A DNA stretch of 64,000 nucleotides from Phocoena phocoena (lineage: Eukaryota > Chordata > Mammalia > Artiodactyla > Phocoenidae): assembly GCF_963924675.1 (NCBI RefSeq), contig NC_089222.1, forward strand, positions 137,728,281 to 137,792,280, read 5' to 3'. Each line of letters opens with the position of its first letter. Within the stretch, counting starts at the first letter, position 1. Positions 1 to 11,745 of the stretch are shown one piece after another. The notes under the pieces are model-generated. The model searched no databases and had not been told where the DNA came from. It was given only the letters and a program-made list of their open reading frames with translations. Both the position numbers and the translations under genes were made by a program.

Positions 1-4
1 CCTA

Positions 5-345
5 GGGGCTTCCCTGGTAGCGCAGTGGTTAAGAATCCGCCCGCCAAGGCAGGGGACACAGGTTCGAGCCCTGGTCCAGGAAGATCCCCCATGCCGTGGA
101 GCAACTAAGGCCGTGTGCCACAACTACTGAGCCTGCGCTCTAGAGCCCGTGAGCCACAACTACTGAGCCCGCGCGCCTAGAGCCTGTGTTCCACAACGAG
201 AGAAGCCACCACAACGAGAAGCCTGCGCACCGCAATAAAGAGTATCCCCTGCTCGCCGCAACTAGAGAAAAGCCCACGCACAGCAACAAAGACCCAGTGC
301 AGCCAAAAATAAGATAAATGAAATAAATTAATTTAAAAAAAAGAA
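5..345 (+). mobile_element. CHR-type SINE, long ~300-base form
   Basis: Head GGGCTTCCCTGGTAGCGCAGTGG with A and B box, then the CAACTACTGAGCC repeats of the long form and an A-rich tail. Confidence 0.93.
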
Positions 346-354
346 GAAATAAAG

Positions 355-450
355 CCTCTGGCGATCCAGTGGTTAGGACTCTGTGCTTTCACTGCAGAGG
401 GCCCAGGTTCAGTCCCTGGTCAGGGAACTAAGATCCTGCAAGCTGCGATA
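355..450 (+). mobile_element. CHR-type SINE, short form, worn
   Basis: GGCGATCCAGTGGTTAGGACT, the B box GGTTCAGTCCC and CAGGGAACTAAGATCC of the short form; the 5' end is decayed. Confidence 0.85.
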
Positions 451-589
451 AATGCACAAGGGTTTATTTACTGGGTTCTATGGTAAACGTGTGTTTAACT
501 TTATAAGAAACGGCCGAACTGTTTTCCAGAGTGGACGTACCATTTTGCATTCCCATTTAAACAGTAATTCAAATGTCATTATCCTTTTT

Positions 590-838
590 TTTTTTACATT
601 TTTATTTTTTAATATTTATTTATTTATTTGCTTGCACTGGGTCTTAGTTGCGGCAGGTGGTCTCCTTTTAGTTGCGGCTCGCCGACTCCTTAGTTGCGGC
701 ACATGGGCTTCTTAGTTGTGGCTTGTGAGCTCTTAGTTGCAGCATGTATGTGGTATCTAGTTCCCTGCCCAGGGATCAAACCCGGGCCCCCTGCATTGGG
801 AACATGGAGTCTTAACCACTGAGCCACCAGGGAAGTCC
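590..838 (-). mobile_element. CHR-type SINE
   Basis: T-run and TTGCACTGGGTCTTAGTTGC at the left; CCACCAGGGAAGTCC head at the right. Confidence 0.9.
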
Positions 839-841
839 CTC

Positions 842-3600
842 GTTATCCTTTTGATGTCTTTAGAGATACTCCTTTCATTCCTGATGTTGGTAATTTGCTT
901 TCTCTTTCGGTCAGTCTTTCTAGAGGTTTATCACTTTTCTTGTTCTTTTCGAATAACCACATTTTAATTTGATTGATTTTTCTACATTATTTTTGTTTGT
1001 TTTGTTTCCAGTTTCATTTATTTCTGCTTTTTATTATGCCCTTCTTTGTCCTTGCTTTGGTTTTATTTTGCTCTTTTTCTGGTCTCGTGAGGTAGAGGCT
1101 TGGATTATAGATTTGAGTGTTTTCTTCTTTTATAATGTGAGCATTTAGTGCTATAAATTTCCCTCTCAGCAATATTTTAACTCCATCCCACAAAATCGGG
1201 TATATTGTAATTTTCATTCATTTCTTTATATTTTTTATTTCCTTTGATACTTCTTCACCCCATATCTAATTTAGAAGTTTGTTAATTTCCAAGTGTTTCT
1301 GGTTATCTTTCTGTTATTAATTTCCAGTTTGATTCCATTATGGTCAGAGAACATTCTTTGTAGGATTTAAATTTGTTGAAGTTCGGTTATATCATGGGTC
1401 GTAAAGCAGTCTTGGTGAATGTTCCACAAGCACGTAATGAGATGTATTCTGCTGGTGTTGAGTGGAGTGTTCTACAAGTGTTTATTAGATCCTGTTGCCT
1501 GAAGGTATTGCTCAGTGCTTCTATATCCTTACTGACTGTTTTCCTAGGAGTTCTATCAGTCATGGGATAGGGATGTTGAAGTTCAGCTACAGTTGTCAGT
1601 ACTTACTCTTCTTTGAGTTCCGGCAGTTCTTTCTTCAAGTATTTTACACCTCTGTTGTTTGGTGCACAGACATTTAGGAATGTTATATCTTCTTGTTGAA
1701 CTGACCTTACCACTGTGTAATGTCCCTCTTTGACCCTGGTACTTTCCTTTGCTCTGAAGTCTATTCTGTCCTATATTAATAGCGCCACTCCAGCTTTCTT
1801 AAAATGTTTGCATATTGTATCTTCTTCCATCCTTTTGCCTTTAACCAACTTATATTGTTATATATTTTTAAGTAGTTTTATCTTTTTTAAAAATTTATTT
1901 ATTTCATTTATTTTTGGTTGTGTTGGGTCTTTGTTGCTGCACGAGCTTTCTCTAGTTGCAGCAAGCGGGGGCTACTCTTTGTTGTGGTGTGCGGGCTTCT
2001 CATTGTGGTGGCTTCTCCTGTTGCAGAGCATGGGCTCTAGGTGTGCGGACTTCAGTAGTTGTGGCACGCGGGCTCTAGATTGCAGGCTCAGTAGTTGCGC
2101 CACATGGGCTTGGTTGCTCCGCAGCATGTGAGATCTTCCTGGACCAGGGCTCGAACCCGTGTCCCGACCTGCATTGGCAGGTGGATTCTTAACCACTGTG
2201 CCACCAGGGAAGCCATATTGTTATATTTGAAGTGAGTTTTGTGTAAGATAGCATACAACTGGGTCATTCCTTTTATCCATTCAACCAATCTCTTTTAATT
2301 GACATGTCATGTCAGGATATATTATGCCATTTTATTTATTTTGTTTGTTCCTTGTTTTTCATTCATTTTGTTTCCCTTTTCCTATTTTCCTGAGGTTACT
2401 TGAACATTTTTTTGGCATTCCATTTTGATTTATTTAAAGTGGTTTGGGGGTATATCTCTTTATATAGCTTTTTGCAGTGGTTGCTCTAGGGATTACAGTG
2501 AACATAGAATATACATACTTACTGTGGTCTACTAGTATCAATATTTTACCACCATTTGCTTTTCTCTTCTCCCATATTATATAGTTGTCTGAAATACTAC
2601 ATTTGCATACTAGAACCAAAGGAGATAGAGGTACACTTTTTGCTTTCACTGTCCAACATAAATACTCAAGAGGAAAGGATATTATTTATACTCATTTATT
2701 TACCCTTTCTATTGCTCTTTAGTCATTCCTGATGTTCCATATTTCCTACCATTATCATTTCCTTTCTGTCTGAAGAACATCATTTAGCCATTCTTTTAGT
2801 GCAAATCTGTTGGCACTGTTCTCCTTCATTGAGCCTTTTTTTTTCACCTTCATTCATCTTGGTTTGGTTTGGTTTTTTTTATTTTCTTTCACCTTTATTC
2901 TGGAAGGATGTTTTCATTGGAAATAGAAAAATTCTGGGTTGAAGTTCTTTTCTTTCAGCACTTGAAAAATGGCAACTTCTTTCTGACTCTATGGTTTCTA
3001 ATGAGAAATCTGCTATTATTCGAATTATTCTCCCTTTTAGGTAATGTATAATTTCCCTCTGATTGCTATCAAGATTTTTTTCTTTGTCTTTAGTTTTCAG
3101 AAGTTTGATTATGTGATTGAACATGATTTCTTTGGTTTTATCCCTTTTAGAGTTCACTCAGCTTGTTTTATTTGTAGATATATGTCTTTCACCACATTTG
3201 GAAAGTTTTCAGTCATTATTTTTAAAATATTTTTCCAACCTATACTCTTTTTTCTGTTTTTCTGTGATTCCAGTGCACAAATGTTAGCTCTTTTGTTGTC
3301 CCACTGGTCTATGAGACTCTGTTCATTTTTTTTTTTCTGATATTTTCTCTCTCCTTTGTTCAGCTCACATAATTTCTATTGATTGTGTCCTGAATTCCCC
3401 TCTTCCTCTGTCATCTCCATTCTGCTCTTGAGCTCAGCAGTAAGTTTTTCTATCTTGGTGATTCTATTTTTTAGTTCTAAAATTTCTATTTGACTTTTCT
3501 TTGTGTCTTGTATTATTTTGCTGACACTTTCTATTTCTTACAAGTGTCCATAATTGGTTATTAGAGTATTTTTAGATAGCAGCTTTAAAATCCTTTTCCA
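842..3600 (-). mobile_element. Old L1 sequence, antisense
   Basis: The T-rich + strand reads as decayed antisense L1, for example the TCTAGAGGTTTATC region and 'GGTCTATGAGACTCTGTTCA'. Stop codons are frequent and no long ORF2 remains. It lies in the DOP1B intron and is interrupted by a SINE. Confidence 0.65.
1870..2214 (-). mobile_element. CHR-type SINE, long form
   Basis: Inserted in the old L1; ATATTGTTATAT stands on both sides as target duplication. Confidence 0.92.
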
Positions 3601-4030
3601 ATAATTCCAACCTCTGTATTATCTCTGCATTGGTGTCTTTTGGGTATCTTTTCTCATTCAAGTTGAGACTTTTGGCATTCCAGGTTACGTTCTTTTCAAT
3701 TGCCTAAGCTGCAATAAAATAAAAAATTTAAAAACCACATGGAACCCACTTCCAGGTCATTCCTTAAGTCCAAAGGTTCCTACCCAGTCCTGCCACGTTT
3801 CCTTCACCTGTTTTCTGATAGTTGGTTTATGTATTTTTGTTCAAGGTTTTTGTTTGTTTGTTTGTTTGCAGTTAGATAAATAGGATGTATTATACTTACT
3901 CCATCTTGTCCAGAACCAAAAGCACAAACCCCTCTTTAAAAATGCCAACCTGTTTGTCATGTGTCTGATCTATGCACGATCCTTCATTTGGTCAGAGTAT
4001 TTTTAAAGGCAAGAAGTAAAAACCCACTTA
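3601..4030. other. Intronic stretch, no confident feature
   Basis: AT-rich, probably the worn edge of the L1 to the left. A short (TTTG)n run lies near 3851. No coding signal. Confidence 0.4.
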
Positions 4031-4245
4031 AGGGCTTCCCTGGTGGCGCAGTGGTTGAGAGTCTGCCTGCCGATGCAGGGGACACGGGTTCGTGCCCCGG
4101 TCCGGGAGGATCCCACATGCCACGGAGCGGCTGGGCCCGTGAGCCGTGGCTGCTGAGCCTGCGTGTCCGGAGCCTGTGCTCCACAACGGGAGAGGCCACA
4201 GCAGTGAGACGCCCGTGTATCGCAAAAACAAAACAAAACAAAACT
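4031..4245 (+). mobile_element. CHR-type SINE, ~210-base form
   Basis: Complete copy with head, GATGCAGGGGACACGGG and tail CGCAAAAACAAAAC; ACTTAAG/ATTTAAG duplicates flank it. Confidence 0.94.
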
Positions 4246-5010
4246 CATTTAAGCTACCTCAAGTAAAGAGAAGTTTATTACTAATTTACTACAGCGAATC
4301 TTAAGCGGCATGACCATAGTTCAGCTATTTCCTACGGCAATTTGTCATCTTCCTAAGAAACCTTAAATTATGGGAAAAAATCACATTCTGCAAACAGTTA
4401 TTTCAGTGGAGAAGTGGGGAAGACTGTTAGGGACTAGAGAGTTTACCTTTTTTTCTTTTTCCTGCAGGAATTAAAGTTTTTGTCATGGTCATCAAATCTA
4501 AACTTTACTGAATAATTCTATTTTATTCACGCACTTCACTTGCCACTCCTCACCCCCAAAATATAGTGTCATCTGCCAACCAATCTATATGATCTCGTAG
4601 TTCCCTCACTCACCAAAGACTCTTCAGTTTCTGTGTCTCATGTTTCATATTCTTAGAAGAATAATTACATGTTTTTGATCACACACTGGATTTCTGGCTT
4701 GAGCCAGAAGTTGTTGCCTTTCTACTCAGCTGCAGCAGGGGAATAAGAGGAACTTGATTCACTTCTTTTTTTTTTTTATTCTTTTTTTTTTTTTGATTCA
4801 CTTCTTTAGCAAAAGCCACAAACTGCCGTGCCTCACAAAGAACAGTGCTGGGGCCAAACACGGGGCACAGAACCATTCTCCCAACACCCATCTCATGTAT
4901 GAGGTTCTCATCAAATGTCAAAGCAATTGCAATTTTATTATTCCTCTTTGTCTAGTGAGAAACTCCAAACTGCATATTTGTGTGACATCTCTAAAATCTT
5001 CTTTCCTTAG
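4246..5010. other. DOP1B intron, mostly unique sequence
   Basis: No repeat or exon recognised before the splice acceptor. A T-run at 4766-4794 is an old poly(A)/low-complexity relic. Confidence 0.5.
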
Positions 5011-5147
5011 AACGCCTGACAGACAATCTCAGAGTTGGACAGACATCCATAGCTGCTGCTCAGATGTTTCTTTTTTTCAGAGTTTTGCTGCTAAGAATAT
5101 CTGCTCAACATTTGACTTCATTGTGGCCAATAATGGTCTCTGAATTG
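5011..5147 (+). CDS. DOP1B: DOP1B coding exon (fifth from last)
   Basis: The acceptor is CTTTCCTTAG and the donor GTAAGTGC. The first two bases finish a split codon; 45 whole codons follow, from [12 protein letters not shown] to LWPIMVSEL, and the exon ends in phase 0. The preceding exon was not found in the 5 kb to the left, which is an intron filled with L1 and SINEs. Confidence 0.93.
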
Positions 5148-6881
5148 GTAAGTGCAAATATTTTACTCTTGAAAGCAAAATTGGAGCTTTTAGAAATGCT
5201 TTTTCAGGAATAATATTTCATATATATCTAATTTTATCTGCAGAATTTTCAATCAAGTTGGTAGTGCATAGTCAGCTCTTGCTTAAATAAAGATATTTTA
5301 TCCTAGTTGCTCTCTCAACGTCAGTTATTCCAATTAATCTGTACAGTTTGATATTATTTGCTTTTTTTTTTTTTTTTTTTTTTTTGGCTGTGCCATGTGG
5401 CTTTCGGGATCTTAGTTCCCCGACCAGGACATGGCAGTGAAAGTGCTGAGTCCTAACCACTGGGCCACGAGGGAACTCCCTATTTGCTATTTTTTAATTT
5501 TTTAAAAATTTTTTTCCTATTTGCTATTTTTTAAACTGTTTCTTTTCCCCCAATTTTATTGAGATATGTGTCATATAGCAGTGTGTGAGTTTAAGGTGTA
5601 CAATTTGATTTGACTGAAGTATATCATGAAATGATTATCACAGTAAGTTTAGTTAACGTCCATGAGCAGGGATTGAACCCATGGCCCCTGCATTGGAAGC
5701 ACGGAGTCTTAACCAGTGGATCACCAGGGAAGTTCCTTGTTTTATTTTTTTAGATTCCACTTATAAGGGAGATCATACAGTATTTGCCTTTCTCTTCTTA
5801 TTTCACTTAGTATAATGCCCCCAGGGTCCTTCCATGTTGCTGGAAATGGTAGGATTCCTCCTTTTCGTGGCTGAATAATATTCCATTGTGTATATATAAA
5901 ACAATTTCTTTATCTGTTTATCTGTTGATGGACATTTAGGTTGTTCCCATGTCTTGGCTACTGCAAATAATGCTGCCCATTTTTTCATTGGATTATTTGC
6001 TTTTTTTGGTTACTGAGTTGTATGAGTTCTTTATATATTTTGGATATTACCCTATCAGATATTTGGTTTGCAGATATTTTTTTCCATTTCATAGTTTGTC
6101 TTTTCATTTTTTTGATTGTTTCTTTTGCTTTATTTGCTATTTCTTATGGACATATAACTTTTAAACATTAAGCTAGGTTTACTCTCTCTCAAATAGTAAC
6201 TTGAATTCACATTTTTTTTAAAGATTCAGACATTCATACAGCTTGAAGAAGATCTGAAAGAGGACGATGAATCGTTGAGGTAAGTAGTACAGCAGTCTGC
6301 ACACATATATGAAGGTTAATGGACATCACCTTAAGACGCAGGGCTATCTAACACTAAATACTGTTTTCCTGAAGTAGTTGTGAAGGGACCAGCTATTCTG
6401 ACCATTTCTTAAAAGGAAAACCTTCTTAGGGACATTGCATAGGCAAAAGGACCACGGCAGAGGTGAATGAACTTATAACAAGAGTTTCTTTGCAAATTTA
6501 CAGAAACAGCAACAAAATCAACAGAATAAAAGTTTCAGTCTCTGATGGAAATGAGCCCTCGATGGGGGAGATACCCCAGAGTGAACTTATCCTATACTTA
6601 TCAGCTTGCAAATTCTTGGACACAGCACTTTCTTTTCCACCTGACAAGATGCCGCTATTTCAGATGTAAGTCAGAGAAGACCACGTGTCTTCTTTGAAGC
6701 AGATGACTTTCTGTCCTCTTGAGCACTTTCACTTGTTCTTTCCTGTACAATATATGAGACGCCACAGCATGGGTTGCTAGTGGCCGAGGAGCCTGCTCAG
6801 AATACCAAGTTTCACATTACTTGCAACATCTGTGTTTTGGGGAATTTGGCTCACAGTAGTGTTTATGTACGGGTTTCCCTT

Positions 6882-6930
<49 letters not shown>

Positions 6931-9060
6931 AGGTGGGTTTTGCTATTGGGTTCTTATAAAACAGAGTCACCCACTGGTGATCCTCACTGGGTTTGTATAA
7001 TGTTTTTGTCTCTTTGTTTTTAATTAAATAAATGGAACTTGCCGTCTCCGATTGGCTCTGCCCTTGTGGGCTCACGTTTCCTGTAGGCTTAACACAGCTG
7101 CTCATATTGTCTAATTTCATGCCTGGCCCCAGATGCCACTTCTGTCTGTCCTATTTCCCCTACAGAGTGAAATCATGTAGAAATGTTTGTGGTTAGAAAC
7201 ACTAAGTGAAAGAAGCCAATCTGAAATGGCTACATACTGTCTGATTCCAACTCTATGATGATCTGTAAAAGGCAAGACTGTGGAGACAGTAAACAGCTGA
7301 GTGTGTGCCAGGCGGGAGGGGAGAGCGAGGCAGAGCACAGAGGATTTTTAGGGCAGTGAAACTACTTCGTCTGTTACATGTCATTGCACGCTTGTCCGAG
7401 CCTATGGAAGTTACAGCACCAAGAGTGAACCCTAAGGTGAACTCTGGACTTTGGGTGATGATGTTGAGTCCGTGTCAGTTCATCGATTGTAACAAATGTA
7501 CCCCTCTGGTGGGTGTGTTGGTAGTCAGGGAGGCTGTGCACGGCGGAGCAGGCCCCAGGGCAAGTGGGAAACCTCTGTACTCTCTGCTCAATCTTGGGTG
7601 AACCTAAAACTGCTCTAAAAAAGAAAGTTGTTTTTTTTTTTAAGTGAGTTCCAATGTACATGCGTGTGCATAGCAGCATTAATCATAATAGGCAAAAGGT
7701 AGAGAAATGTCCATCAGTTGACAAGTGGATAAATAACATGTGGTGTATCCATACAATTAAATATTCTACAATACAGAGAAATGAAGTACCGACACATGCC
7801 ACAGCACGGATGAACCTTGACAATATTAAGTGAAAGAAGCCAGGCACAAACGACCATGTATTATGTGATTCCATTTATATGAAGTGTCCAGTATAAAAAA
7901 ATCTGTACAGACAGAAAATAGATGAGTGGTTGCCTAGATCAAAGGGGTGTAGTGGATTGAGGGGTGAGGGCTAACGGGAACAGGGATTCTATTTGGGGTT
8001 ATGAAAATATCCTAAAATTGATTATGGTGATGGATGTACAATTCTGTGAATATACCAAAAGCTATTGGTTTGTACCCGTTAAACCGGTGAATGTGATTTA
8101 CATCTCAGTAAAACTGTTTATGACTCTTTAAGTGGGCTCCAAGCCAGCATGCCTGACCTCAGATTTTTCTCCTCCAGTTACAGGTGGGCATTTGTTCCAG
8201 AAGTAGACACAGCGGGCTCTGCCTTGCCGTCGGAGCTAGAGGAGAATCACCAAGAATGCAAACCCCACACTGTCAGGATTCTCGAACTTCTAAAATTAAA
8301 ATATGGGGTAAATGTTTTCCTTTTTAACAGTTATATTTGTGGCAGAGGGGAGAAAGGCTAGGCAGTGAGTGAAGTACTTCATATGCTATTTGATTTTAAT
8401 GACTTTGAACAATTTTCAGAATGCCTCCTAACTGAATATTCAAACTTGGAGATGGTTATAAATTTCATCTTTGTTTTAGCATTTGTATGTCACTTTCTCA
8501 TCCCAGTTGCTAAGGGGTAAAGCCTCTGGGTGACACAGTCCTGTAGAAGTAGTCTTGCCCACAGAGTCCCTCTGTGACTCAGAGGAAGAGCCTGCCGGAG
8601 AGGTGACAGTGGCCCCAGCGGGGTGGGCTCAGGGTGAAATCCTGGTGGAAGATGGCAGCTGAAGACCTAGGATTTGAGTTGATGCTGCTACCATCAGCGC
8701 TGACTGCGAATTTCATAAAGGACCCGTCTCTTAGCTTTCACCGCCTGCATGTGCCTCGCGTGCATCTCTAACCCTTAGCAAAGCCACGTCCTTGTGGGTT
8801 TTTTGCAGGAAATCAGCAGTTCCGATGAGATCACCGTGAAGAGCGAGTTCCCTCTTCTGCGCCAGCATTCTCTTTCCAGCGTTAGGCAGTTGACGCCATT
8901 CTTCAAGACTCTGAATTGTGCTTTTAAAACCCAAAGTAAACTGCCTCCCGACACCCGAGGGCCTCTGCTTGTGGAGTCGCCCGTCGCAGATAGCTCAAGG
9001 GTCTTGAAGCAACTGGAAGAATGTGTTGAATACGATTTTTTGGAACATCTGGAATGTTAA
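5011..9060 (+). CDS. DOP1B: DOP1B (DOPEY2), C-terminal five coding exons
   Basis: Five exons join without a frame break to encode about 244 C-terminal residues ending in LEHLEC and TAA. The human protein is about 2,298 residues, so this is roughly its last tenth; the 5' exons lie left of the window. The segment with LWPIMVSEL, continuing into [19 protein letters not shown], is a strongly conserved block of the DOP1 family C-terminus. Family knowledge: DOP1 proteins are large cytoplasmic leucine-zipper-like proteins that work with MON2 and a phospholipid flippase in endosome-to-Golgi traffic. No membrane segment or catalytic motif is visible in this part, as expected. All splice sites are GT-AG. 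The identification rests on recognising the protein and on the MORC3 neighbour downstream on the same strand, which is the human chromosome 21 order. Confidence 0.95.
5361..5480 (-). mobile_element. CHR-type SINE, short form
   Basis: T-run, GGCTGTGCCATGTGG and CCACGAGGGAACTCCC; TATTTGCT repeats flank it. Confidence 0.9.
5530..6160 (-). mobile_element. Old L1 3' part, antisense
   Basis: Reads as L1 ORF2 C-terminal/3' end on the minus strand (the [11 protein letters not shown] region near 5890). Broken by a short SINE at 5660. Confidence 0.75.
5660..5736 (-). mobile_element. CHR-type SINE, short fragment
   Basis: GGGATTGAACCCATGG (B box, inverted) through ATCACCAGGGAAGTTCC; tail part lost. 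Confidence 0.8.
6224..6279 (+). CDS. DOP1B: DOP1B coding exon (fourth from last)
   Basis: A short 56-base exon between a T-rich tract ending in AAAG and a GTAAGT donor. It encodes [18 protein letters not shown] plus two bases of an Arg codon that is completed by the next exon. The acidic helical sequence is characteristic of DOP1 proteins. Confidence 0.93.
6504..6665 (+). CDS. DOP1B: DOP1B coding exon (third from last)
   Basis: The acceptor is ATTTACAG and the donor GTAAGTC. One base completes the Arg codon, 53 codons follow (including [17 protein letters not shown] and [11 protein letters not shown]), and two bases remain for an Ile codon. Phase joins correctly on both sides. This exon is easy to miss because an open frame runs into it from the intron. 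Confidence 0.93.
6666..7160. other. DOP1B intron, unique plus microsatellite
   Basis: A compound (CT)n(GT)n microsatellite at 6881-6928; otherwise nothing recognised. Confidence 0.5.
6881..6928. repeat. (CT)n(GT)n microsatellite
   Basis: About 7 CT units pass directly into 16 GT units. Confidence 0.97.
7160..7640 (+). mobile_element. Old L1 3' end, sense
   Basis: GTGAAAGAAGCCAATCTG to CCTAAAACTGCTCTAAAAAAG matches an L1M-type 3' end ending in an A-rich tail. Confidence 0.75.
7641..8135 (+). mobile_element. Second old L1 3' end, sense
   Basis: Similar order of motifs (GTGAAAGAAGCCAGGC, TTGCCTAGATC, ATCTCAGTAAAACTG). It lies head-to-tail with the preceding copy but is a different insertion. 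Confidence 0.75.
8178..8307 (+). CDS. DOP1B: DOP1B coding exon (second from last)
   Basis: Starting after TCCTCCAG gives the junction [13 protein letters not shown], in frame with the preceding exon. The exon ends in KLKYG before a GTAAAT donor, phase 0. A second AG lies six bases inside the exon (TTACAG) and would also keep the frame, so a two-residue-shorter variant is possible. Confidence 0.92.
8809..9060 (+). CDS. DOP1B: DOP1B last coding exon
   Basis: After TTTTTTGCAG the frame reads [19 protein letters not shown] and runs 83 codons to [13 protein letters not shown] and a TAA stop. The serine-rich, otherwise ordinary C-terminal tail matches the recalled end of mammalian DOP1B. Confidence 0.94.
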   Translation, partial: EISSSDEITVKSEFPLLRQHSLSSVRQLTPFFKTLNCAFKTQSKLPPDTRGPLLVESPVADSSRVLKQLEECVEYDFLEHLEC

Positions 9061-9700
9061 CCTTGTAAGCCGGAACTTGTTTAATCCATTTACTGAGACT
9101 TCGAGAAAAAACAGGATATATTCAAAACAAAAAAGGAGCCAGGATAGTGCTTTTAAACAAGTGTGTCTCAGTTTTGAACGTAAATTTCAGATCATTTTTC
9201 TGGTAGGCACCAAAATACACCTCCCTGAATGCCATGTAATATTTTTAGATCTGAATTTATGTTTCTTCCTCAATTTATGTAAAGAAGTAAAATTAATATA
9301 TCGTCTAATGGTGGCACAACATTTGTAATATAAAGTAAAGGATGAAGAGATCGGCGAGTTGTTTACTTTGTTGCAGATATATGGGTCCGTGTCAGTACAC
9401 CTCTAAAAATCTTGTTGACTATTATCTTAACCTTTCTCACATACGTCCCTTTAAACGTTTATTTTGGTACCACATTTTTAAATGAAAATATTTTATTTTC
9501 TGAAAATACTAATTGCCCGTTACCACTGCCTATTCAGCAGAGGTGTGAGCTTGCAGATGTCTCATTGTATTTCACTCATGCCCATTAAAATCACATGTTC
9601 ACACTCTTCTGCTGGGTAAGAAATACGTAGTTTTCAAATGTCTGACAGCTGTAGCCTTAGTTATGGCACCCCGGTGTGCCTGGCCAGCACTTTCCATTGA
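9061..9700 (+). other. DOP1B: Probable DOP1B 3' UTR
   Basis: Unique A/T-rich sequence follows the stop codon with no recognisable repeat. No canonical AATAAA is present. The best poly(A) candidate is ATTAAA near 9583, followed within 40 bases by T/G-rich sequence; the end is therefore approximate. Confidence 0.5.
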
Positions 9701-10345
9701 ACATAAAGCAATCAGCGTGGTCACGGAGCCTCTGATGCCTGAAACTGTCGTCAGGGAAACTCACTCTTTGGACGCTTCCTTATTACTCTGTCATTTCTGG
9801 GATCTCTTTACCTCTCTGCAGACATTGCTGCTGATGAAAATAATCCCTTCCTAGGCACAGGCTCCTCCAGGCTGGCAGCGTGTCATCCCACTCTTTTCGA
9901 GCCTCTTTGTCTCATGCCAACTTCCTTATTTAGACTCCCTCTTGGTGCCCATCCTCTGAGGTGAGCACCCCCACTCTGCGCCAGTGCGCGGGGCTTGCCT
10001 GCCAGGCCTGCCTAGCTCATGTCCCCTTTTCAGCCACCAGGGCGTCGTTCCATGACCTCATTTTCCGGGCCAGACGATGCAAACTGTCCTACCTAATGTG
10101 TGCTCTCAGATCAATCCTTTCTATAGACAAGGGTGTTTGGGAACTTGACCAACATTATTGGTTAAGTTTCTCCTAACATTCTACTACGTATTAGTTTGTG
10201 AACACTGCAGAAGCAATTTGTGTCACTAGCCCCAAGATAGGATATGGGGAGCACAGAACCACTTGGTTCCCTAAATAAGGACTAAAAGTAAGAATCAAAA
10301 AGCACCACCATATATGGGTATTCATACAAATACGTGTTAAAAATT
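9701..10345. other. Intergenic, nothing recognised
   Basis: Unique-looking sequence; small open frames have no coding character. Confidence 0.5.
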
Positions 10346-10349
10346 ACAT

Positions 10350-10487
10350 GGAGGGACTTCCCTGGCGGTCCAGCGGTTAAGACTCCTTGCTTCCATTGCA
10401 GGGAGCGCGGGTTTGATCCCTGGTTGGGGAACTAAGATCCCGCATGCCGTGTGGCACAGCCAAAAAAAAATAATAAAAAAAATAAAT
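10350..10487 (+). mobile_element. CHR-type SINE, short form
   Basis: GGGACTTCCCTGGCGGTCC through GTGGCACAGCC and A-tail; AATTACATGGA duplicates flank it. Confidence 0.93.
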
Positions 10488-10994
10488 AATTACATGGAAA
10501 CTATGTTGTTTTTGTGTGTGTTGAGGGGGTATCTTTAAAATCGTTTGCAAGTTTGGTCACTAAAATGTTAAATATTGAAGTGTAGAATTGTGAATTCAAT
10601 GTAACTTATATGATGATTTCCCTATAATTCAGGTTGTGAGGAGATAACCATATGCTGATTAATAGTTAACATCAAGGTGGGTACATATAATCACGTATCA
10701 AAATTGACAACAAAACTAATAGCTTATTTATATCATCAGTAGCTATTATGCCATGAAAGGTAGTTCTTGTATCTGTACCTAGATTTACAAATTTTGCTTT
10801 TTCTTTTTTTCCTCTCCAGTATCTAAAACAGCTTAATGGTCTCGGTCAATACCATATAAAATTTAATCCTTATTTATTAATAGAAATCTTAAAAGGGATT
10901 TAATAGTACATCTCTGTTTATCATAGAACACTAGGAAAGAAGTCTTATAAATGTGATGTATATGTAAGTCTTTTGTCAGTGTACACACCACAGC
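10488..10994. other. Intergenic, nothing recognised
   Basis: AT-rich sequence without gene or repeat signature that I can name. Confidence 0.5.
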
Positions 10995-11150
10995 GGGTGA
11001 GGGCATAGGCTCTGAATTCAATCTGGGTTTGTTTTTCAGCTTTACCCACATGCTAGGCTGGACGTATACTTTGTTCCTCAGTTTTCTCATCTATACAATA
11101 GAAATATCGACTGTAACTACCCCTCAGGGTTATAGCAACTAACCCTCTCT
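10995..11150 (+). mobile_element. MIR fragment
   Basis: GGGCATAGGCTCTGAATTC and CTCAGTTTTCTCATCTAT are the two conserved MIR regions. Confidence 0.75.
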
Positions 11151-11199
11151 GTGCTCCCGCTGTGGTTTATATAGTTGTTTTTTTTCACTTGACTTTTTT

Positions 11200-11217
11200 T
11201 GGGGGTTCTTTTATGTC

Positions 11218-11251
<34 letters not shown>

Positions 11252-11330
11252 CTTTTTTCTCTTTTAACTTTTTGTTTTATATTGGAGTACAGTTGATTGA
11301 CCATGTTGTCTTAGTTTTAAAAGAGAAAAT
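11200..11330 (-). mobile_element. Short L1 3'-end fragment, antisense
   Basis: A long T-run followed by TATATTGGAGTACAGTTGATT-like sequence, the complement of the cetartiodactyl L1 3' end. Confidence 0.55.
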
Positions 11331-11594
11331 GGAGATTTTTTTTTTAAGGGTGAGGAAAAGCAAAATCAACAGTTCTTTTTTGCCTTCCCACTTGCAAGAC
11401 GACCGCTGTGACTCATTTCCTCTCAGAAGAAGTTAAGCCATGTGTCCAACCCAAGGACCAAAGTGCCACTTCTCTGGGGGCAAGAAGTGTGCTGGGTCCC
11501 GTGCTCTAACAAAGCAGACTTTGGCACGCACGGAGCTACAGGAGGGTGTGGTGGGGACGTAGCCCTTATGAGCAGGTATGAATGGTCGTCACCA

Positions 11595-11745
11595 CTGGAG
11601 TGCTTCCCAGGGGCCAGGCATAGTGCTGAGCGCGTCACATGGGTGATTTCCTAACCCCCTTGAGAGGTAGGGACTGTTCCTCAGTTCTCCAAAGTCTGCA
11701 GAGCCAGGAACCGAAGCTTAGGTCTGTCTTGCTCTAGAGCACTAT
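11595..11745 (-). mobile_element. MIR fragment, antisense
   Basis: GGGGCCAGGCATAGTGCTGAG is the inverted MIR end; the rest is decayed. Confidence 0.6.

Noticed and set aside
4031..4245. Recurring 60-100 codon open frames (for example products with [23 protein letters not shown]) throughout the window
   Set aside because: These are translations of the CHR SINE consensus in different frames and strands, not genes.
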